Assembly (NCBI RefSeq): GCF_014653155.1
Contig: NZ_BNAF01000004.1
Span: 186,001-250,000, forward strand
Direction: 5' to 3'
Origin: Sphingobacterium griseoflavum
GTDB taxonomy: Bacteria > Bacteroidota > Bacteroidia > Sphingobacteriales > Sphingobacteriaceae
DNA length: 64,000 bases
The notes below the pieces were generated by a model that ran no database searches, was not told where the DNA came from, and was given only the letters and a program-made list of their open reading frames with translations. The stretch's first letter is position 1. Each line of letters opens with the position of its first letter. This document shows, piece by piece, positions 59,393 to 64,000 of this stretch. Position numbers and translations under genes: made by a program.

Positions 59393-61267
59393 ATGAAATC
59401 GAAAACAGACAGGTTGTCGGATGAAGGAGCTTCTAGCTGGCGAAAAAGTGGGGAGCGCTTGTTGCCAAGTGATATTTCGCAGATTGTTCCCGCCAAAAAT
59501 GGGTATGATATCTATCCGTATCATCCTATGGCTTCTGGTAACATTGCCGATATTGGGCAGCTTGCTGATTGGATCATTGATCAAGGAACAGTGTCGATAG
59601 ACGGATATGTTGGTGTGTTATGGAAACAGCTAGCGGAGCTTCTACAACGTGAATTTGACCAGCGTGGTGTTAGGGTAAATTGGATTCCCACCAGCGATTT
59701 TATGAAGGAAAGTGCAGCGATTGATGCGCTCGTGTCGCCTTTTTTAGGTCCTGCAGATAGTGTATGGGGGACGAAAACATCGTTGATGTTGACCGACTTT
59801 TTCGACATGCCACAACGGAAGCTTGAAACAACGGATGGCATCAACGTGGTACTCGGAATAGGTGCGGCCCTTGTTTGTACGGAAACACCGGTGGTTTATG
59901 TGGATATCCCTAAAAACGAAATTCAATATCGCATGCGGGCGGGTGCGATTAAGAACGTGGGGTATGTTGGTGAGGCCTCGGCCGCGGCAGTCTACAAACG
60001 TTTTTATTTTGTGGATTGGGTGGTCTTAAATAATCATAAGGAGGCAATCCTAAACCGTATACAGGCGGTCGCTGATGGGCAACAATTAGACAGACTCCAC
60101 TGGATGTTCATGGCTGATCTGAAAGATGCGCTACACCACATCGCACACTCCGTATTTAGGGTTCGCCCTTGGTTTGAGGCGGGAGCGTGGGGTGGGCATT
60201 GGATGCAGAATCGTTTTGCAGGTCTAAACAAAGAAGAGGTGAACTACGCTTGGTCTTTTGAACTGATCGTTCCGGAGAACGGCTTGGTATTTGAAAATGG
60301 AGGAAAGCTGCTGGAAGTAGCTTTCGATTGGCTCATGCTTTTCGAACAGGAAGCCATATTGGGTAAACATGCCGAAATATTCAAGACGGAATTTCCCATT
60401 CGTTTTGATTTTTTGGATACATTCGAGGGGGGTAACCTATCGATTCAATGTCATCCGTCGCTGTCTTATATCCGAGAAAATTTTGGCGAGCATATTACCC
60501 AAGATGAAACCTACTACATCCTAGATAGCAAAGCGGACGCCAAAGTTTACCTAGGATTTCAGGAGGATATCGATCCGTCTGATTTCCGCCAAGCATTGGA
60601 GCGAAGCCAAGCTGTGCAACAAGAACTGAATATCGAACAGTATGTGCAGGCGATGCCTGCAAAAAAACATGATCTGTTCTTGATACCGAACGGCACGGTG
60701 CATAGCGCTGGTGTTAATAACTTGGTGCTGGAAATCAGCGCTACCCCTTATATTTTTACGTTCAAGATGTATGATTGGGTGCGCCTAGGCCTGGATGGCA
60801 GTCCCCGGCCAATTAATATCGAACACGCGTTCCGAAATCTGAATTTTGATCGCAAAGGAAAACGGGTGGAGGAAGAGCTCATTGCCAAGCCTTATGTGTT
60901 GGAAAATGGAGAAGACTGGAGCATCATGCATTTGCCTACGCACGCCGATCATTTTTATGATGTGCATAGGTTGGAGTTCGATAACGACATGTCGGTGCAG
61001 ACACGAAATTGCTGTCACGTATTGATGCTCGTGGAAGGCGTGTGCATTGTTGTAGAAACCGCGGATGGATCGGAGAAAGTTCTTCATTATGCCGAAACAT
61101 TCGTTATCCCAGCAGGGGCAAAAAGCTATCGGTTGCGTAATATGGATAACGAGCGTGCAAAAGTGATCAAGGCGTTCGTGAAGGACGATGTGACCTATCT
61201 GTTGCAGCATGAAGCCAAAACCAAGCAATCAACTCCGAATGGGGGTAAATCCGGGGATTTTTCTTAA
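59393..61267 (+). CDS. Class I mannose-6-phosphate isomerase with a large N-terminal domain
   Basis: Interconverts mannose-6-phosphate and fructose-6-phosphate. At 624 residues it is far longer than the common 300-400-residue enzyme. The isomerase part begins at about residue 258 (R-P-W-F-E-A-G-A-W-G-G). Zinc ligands are Q352 and H354 in I-Q-C-H-P-S, E372 in D-E-T-Y-Y-I, and H437 in I-P-N-G-T-V-H-S-A-G; a second cupin follows. Residues 1-250 are not isomerase: they contain I-D-G-Y-V-G-V-L-W at 69-77 and P-V-V-Y-V-D-I-P near 166. The spacing recalls small kinases of the uridine-kinase type, but no P-loop is present. It precedes a sugar porter and GH92, so it serves mannose use. Confidence 0.87.
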   Translation: MKSKTDRLSDEGASSWRKSGERLLPSDISQIVPAKNGYDIYPYHPMASGNIADIGQLADWIIDQGTVSIDGYVGVLWKQLAELLQREFDQRGVRVNWIPTSDFMKESAAIDALVSPFLGPADSVWGTKTSLMLTDFFDMPQRKLETTDGINVVLGIGAALVCTETPVVYVDIPKNEIQYRMRAGAIKNVGYVGEASAAAVYKRFYFVDWVVLNNHKEAILNRIQAVADGQQLDRLHWMFMADLKDALHHIAHSVFRVRPWFEAGAWGGHWMQNRFAGLNKEEVNYAWSFELIVPENGLVFENGGKLLEVAFDWLMLFEQEAILGKHAEIFKTEFPIRFDFLDTFEGGNLSIQCHPSLSYIRENFGEHITQDETYYILDSKADAKVYLGFQEDIDPSDFRQALERSQAVQQELNIEQYVQAMPAKKHDLFLIPNGTVHSAGVNNLVLEISATPYIFTFKMYDWVRLGLDGSPRPINIEHAFRNLNFDRKGKRVEEELIAKPYVLENGEDWSIMHLPTHADHFYDVHRLEFDNDMSVQTRNCCHVLMLVEGVCIVVETADGSEKVLHYAETFVIPAGAKSYRLRNMDNERAKVIKAFVKDDVTYLLQHEAKTKQSTPNGGKSGDFS

Positions 61268-61285
61268 ATTAAAAAACCATATTTT

Positions 61286-62668
61286 ATGAGCGATCGAAAG
61301 TCCTTGGGTTTACTATTTATTACGTTGGTTGCTTCTGTGGGGGGCTTCCTATTTGGATTCGATATGGCCGTCATCTCGGGGGTATTGCCTTTAGTCAAAC
61401 AGCAGTTTAACCTCACGGCCGGGCAAGAGGGGTGGTTTGTATCATCCGCCCTAGTAGGTTGTATCATTGGGGTGCTATGTTCGGGTGAGATCAGCGATCG
61501 CTTGGGCAGGAAAAACGCACTGAATTTGGCGGCCTTGCTATTTATCTTATCCGCGATGGGCTGTGCCTTGGTTCCCAGTCTAATGGGTGTCATTGCTTTT
61601 CGAATTGTAGCAGGCTTGGGGATCGGCATGGCATCCAGTGTCGTCCCGCTGTATATTTCTGAAATCGCGCCAGCGAATCGCCGGGGACAATTGGTGACAT
61701 ACTACCAATTTGCCGTCACGTTTGGCATACTACTCGCCTATCTCAGTAACGCGGCTTTATTGCATGGTTATGGTATATCGATGTTACCTTTTTTACGGCA
61801 TACGAAAATGGTGGACCAAATTTGGCGGCTGATGTTGGGGATAAGCGTTTTACCATCGTTCCTTTTTCTTGTTGGCCTACTATTCGTTCCGGAGAGTCCG
61901 CGATGGCTTTTACAAAAAAAGGAAGTTTCGACGTCGGAAAGTAAGGAAAAAAGGACACTCAAAAACATGGAAAGCGATTTGCTACAGCCAGGACCCGCAC
62001 TGGATACCCAACCAGCAGCTGGCTATCGCGCGCTCTTCGCTCCACGTATCAGACGAGCACTATTGATCGGAATCTTGCTTCCTGTATTCTCGCAATTTAG
62101 CGGAATAAATGCCATTATCTATTATGGACCGACCATATTAAGCAATGCAGGTATCCCTTTAAGCAATTCACTCTATAGTCAGGTGATTTTTGGTGTCGCA
62201 AATATGATGTTCACACTGTTGGCTATTTGGAAAGTAGATCAATGGGGACGTAGGCCGCTGTATCTTTTGGGGACGGCTGGTGCTGCCATTTCCTTATTGG
62301 CAACGGGTCTTTGTTTTTACATGGGTGCGGTAGGCAGTATCTGGCTTTTGCTTTCCGTATTGATGTTTTTGGCTTGTTTCGCCTGCTCTATTGGTCCGTT
62401 AAAATTTGTTGTGGCGTCAGAAATATTCCCAAATGCTATTCGCGCGCGCGCCTTGGCGTTTAGTGTAACGCTGATGTGGATTGCGGATACGGCTGTGGGA
62501 CAAATCACACCGCTTTTATTACAGCACATAGGGAATGCGGGCACGTTTTGGGTTTTCGCCACCTGTTGTATCGCCGCTTTTGTGGTCGTCTATCGCCTTC
62601 TTCCGGAAACGAAAGGAAAATCGTTGGAAGAGATCGAGGAAGGTTGGAACAGCCAAAGGAATAATTGA
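61286..62668 (+). CDS. MFS sugar porter of the mannose locus
   Basis: 460 residues, 12 membrane segments, sugar porter family: G-F-L-F-G-F-D-M-A-V-I-S-G in the first segment, D-R-L-G-R-K, P-E-S-P-R-W-L-L, Q-F-S-G-I-N-A-I-I-Y-Y, and P-E-T-K-G-K-S-L-E-E at the C-terminus. A long loop of about 35 residues sits in the centre between segments six and seven. It starts 18 nt after the isomerase gene. Mannose is the inferred substrate from the neighbouring isomerase and alpha-mannosidase. Confidence 0.9.
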   Translation: MSDRKSLGLLFITLVASVGGFLFGFDMAVISGVLPLVKQQFNLTAGQEGWFVSSALVGCIIGVLCSGEISDRLGRKNALNLAALLFILSAMGCALVPSLMGVIAFRIVAGLGIGMASSVVPLYISEIAPANRRGQLVTYYQFAVTFGILLAYLSNAALLHGYGISMLPFLRHTKMVDQIWRLMLGISVLPSFLFLVGLLFVPESPRWLLQKKEVSTSESKEKRTLKNMESDLLQPGPALDTQPAAGYRALFAPRIRRALLIGILLPVFSQFSGINAIIYYGPTILSNAGIPLSNSLYSQVIFGVANMMFTLLAIWKVDQWGRRPLYLLGTAGAAISLLATGLCFYMGAVGSIWLLLSVLMFLACFACSIGPLKFVVASEIFPNAIRARALAFSVTLMWIADTAVGQITPLLLQHIGNAGTFWVFATCCIAAFVVVYRLLPETKGKSLEEIEEGWNSQRNN

Positions 62669-62727
62669 AACCCTGCATCTGCAAATAAGAAGGATGGGGG
62701 CGCTTTGCACCTGTAAACCGATAAAAT

Positions 62728-64000
62728 ATGAAAAAATTACTGTTATGCTGTTTTTCGCTTTTGCTGGTAACAGCACTTTTTGCTCAGGCAGACCATGATT
62801 TGCTGGCCTATGTCGACCCGCGCATCGGGACAGCACATGCGCGCTGGTTTTATTTCACCCCGGGATCGAGTCCCTTCGGGATGGCAAAACCCGCTCCTTC
62901 AACAGACGCTTCATACGGCAACAAATCTGGTTGGGAAGCTGTAGGCTACGACGCCCGGCATCGTTCTATAGAGGGTTTTGCCAATTTTCACGAATTTCAG
63001 ATAGGAGGGGTGGTGTTTGCACCAATGGTCGGAGAGCTTAAGACGGTTCCGGGTAGGCTGGAAGATCCGGATAAAGGTTACCGGATGACGTTTAATAAGG
63101 ATGATGAATTGGCCTCTCCGGGGTATTATTCGATCAAGTTTCGGAAGGAACGGATCCAGGCCGAGCTAACCTCCACGAAAAGAGTCGCTTTTCATCGCTA
63201 TACCTTCCCAGAAACGGAAGAAGCAATTATTCTCTTCGACATTGGAAAACAACAGGGCGAAAGTGGACCTGTGGAAAATGCCGAGGTATACTTGACGACC
63301 GACGGCCGAATTGAAGGCTATGTCGCCACGTTACCAGCCTACGTGCAGAAATACCAACCCGCCGCTACGGTCAAAATGTTTTTTTCGGTGGAACTAAGCA
63401 AGCAGCCGAAAGCCTATGGTGCATGCAACGGCAGTAGCATAACTCCGGGCGAAAATAGCAGCACAGGTAAAGGCGCCGGCCTTTATCTTCGATTTTCGAC
63501 TTCCCAGCAGGAAAGTATTGTTCTCAAGGCAGGCCTTTCCTATACCTCAGTGGCCAATGCCCGTGCCAATCTGCGCGCAGAAGCGGCTGCACTGTCGTTT
63601 GATGCCGCTCGCGCGCAGGCAGAGCAGGACTGGGCAGAACATCTTGGCCGGATTCGTGTGCAGTCGAGCAGCAAGGTGGATATGGTCAAATTTTACACCG
63701 GCCTGTACCATGCTTTGTGTGGAAGAGGATTGGCAAGTGATATCAACGGCGCCTACCCTAAAAATGATGGAACGGTTGGGCAGATCCCACTGGACGCCTC
63801 CAATATTCCTCTGCATCATCATTATAATACAGACGCTATTTGGGGAGCCTTTTGGAACTTGACGCAGCTTTGGACGCTCGCTTATCCGGAATACTATTCC
63901 GACTGGGTAAAAAGTCAGCTGTTGGTTTACAAAGATGCCGGCTGGCTAGGTGATGGCATCGCGAACAGCCGTTATGTTTCTGGCGTGGGCACAAACTTCG
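62728..64000 (+). CDS. GH92 alpha-mannosidase, cut by the window end
   Basis: The frame is open from ATG 62728 to the end of the window (424 residues visible; the family is usually 700-800). A signal peptide (M-K-K-L-L-L-C-C-F-S-L-L ... F-A-Q) is followed by Y-V-D-P-R-I-G-T and P-G-S-S-P-F-G-M, the GH92 start. Y-T-G-L-Y-H-A-L, then H-H-H-Y-N-T-D-A-I-W-G-A-F-W-N-L-T are the conserved central blocks. GH92 enzymes are Ca-dependent exo-mannosidases acting on alpha-linked mannose of yeast mannan or N-glycans. It follows the porter by 59 nt and would supply mannose to it. Confidence 0.9.
   Translation, partial: MKKLLLCCFSLLLVTALFAQADHDLLAYVDPRIGTAHARWFYFTPGSSPFGMAKPAPSTDASYGNKSGWEAVGYDARHRSIEGFANFHEFQIGGVVFAPMVGELKTVPGRLEDPDKGYRMTFNKDDELASPGYYSIKFRKERIQAELTSTKRVAFHRYTFPETEEAIILFDIGKQQGESGPVENAEVYLTTDGRIEGYVATLPAYVQKYQPAATVKMFFSVELSKQPKAYGACNGSSITPGENSSTGKGAGLYLRFSTSQQESIVLKAGLSYTSVANARANLRAEAAALSFDAARAQAEQDWAEHLGRIRVQSSSKVDMVKFYTGLYHALCGRGLASDINGAYPKNDGTVGQIPLDASNIPLHHHYNTDAIWGAFWNLTQLWTLAYPEYYSDWVKSQLLVYKDAGWLGDGIANSRYVSGVGTNF

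Noticed and set aside
1..64000. CRISPR arrays, insertion sequences, rRNA operons, prophage genes
   Set aside because: Looked for but none seen; repeats found are only short direct or inverted repeats near promoters and terminators.

Overview
The window is chromosomal DNA of a member of the Bacteroidota, most likely Sphingobacteriaceae (Sphingobacterium or a close relative). The evidence is a SusC/SusD operon under an ECF sigma/FecR pair, a hybrid two-component sensor with sugar-binding, kinase, receiver and AraC domains, the futalosine menaquinone genes, GH92/GH29/GH32 hydrolases, and repeated promoters of the Bacteroidota type (TTTG or TTG, about 20 nt, TAnnTTTG). The assignment rests on gene content and motif reading, not on a database search.

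Layout. 1-4700 is an AT-rich accessory segment beside the 3' end of tmRNA (ssrA). It holds two AbiEii-type nucleotidyltransferase toxin genes, one frameshifted and one with a stop at codon 6, one intact DUF6922 antitoxin-like gene, a possible relaxase remnant and several orphan genes. 4749-18100 is housekeeping: tmRNA, a Lys/Ala-rich histone-like protein, NDH-2, hisG-hisD behind a histidine-rich leader peptide, tyrA with an aminotransferase, an MsbA-like ABC exporter, and mqnE-phosphatase-mqnA. 18177-28110 is a SusCD uptake operon with a zinc metallohydrolase lipoprotein and a DUF4302 lipoprotein, preceded by FecR and an ECF sigma factor. 28227-30717 carries a CLC-F type fluoride antiporter under a fluoride riboswitch, DUF423 and YceI.

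30791-39894 is a complete L-fucose oxidation locus: AraC regulator, FucP, mutarotase, UxaA-family dehydratase, GH29 fucosidase, KDF dehydrogenase, diketo-acid hydrolase, lactonase and fucose dehydrogenase, giving pyruvate and L-lactate. 40028-50861 is mixed: CDF transporter, YkvA, YceH, HDAC-like deacetylase, nucleoid-associated protein, DUF3810, MFS exporter, DUF2891, HtpG. 50936-58008 is a small fructan/fructose locus (sensor, MFS porter, fructokinase, GH32). After tRNA-His comes a mannose locus (GntR, long mannose-6-phosphate isomerase, MFS porter, GH92 cut by the window end). The fructose and mannose loci both feed fructose-6-phosphate.

The observations I consider strongest are the histidine leader peptide with its promoter, the fluoride riboswitch matched to the CLC-F gene, the pair of independently disabled AbiEii genes beside an intact antitoxin gene, the fucose dehydrogenase whose usual catalytic Lys is Asn, and the non-isomerase N-terminal half of the mannose-6-phosphate isomerase.
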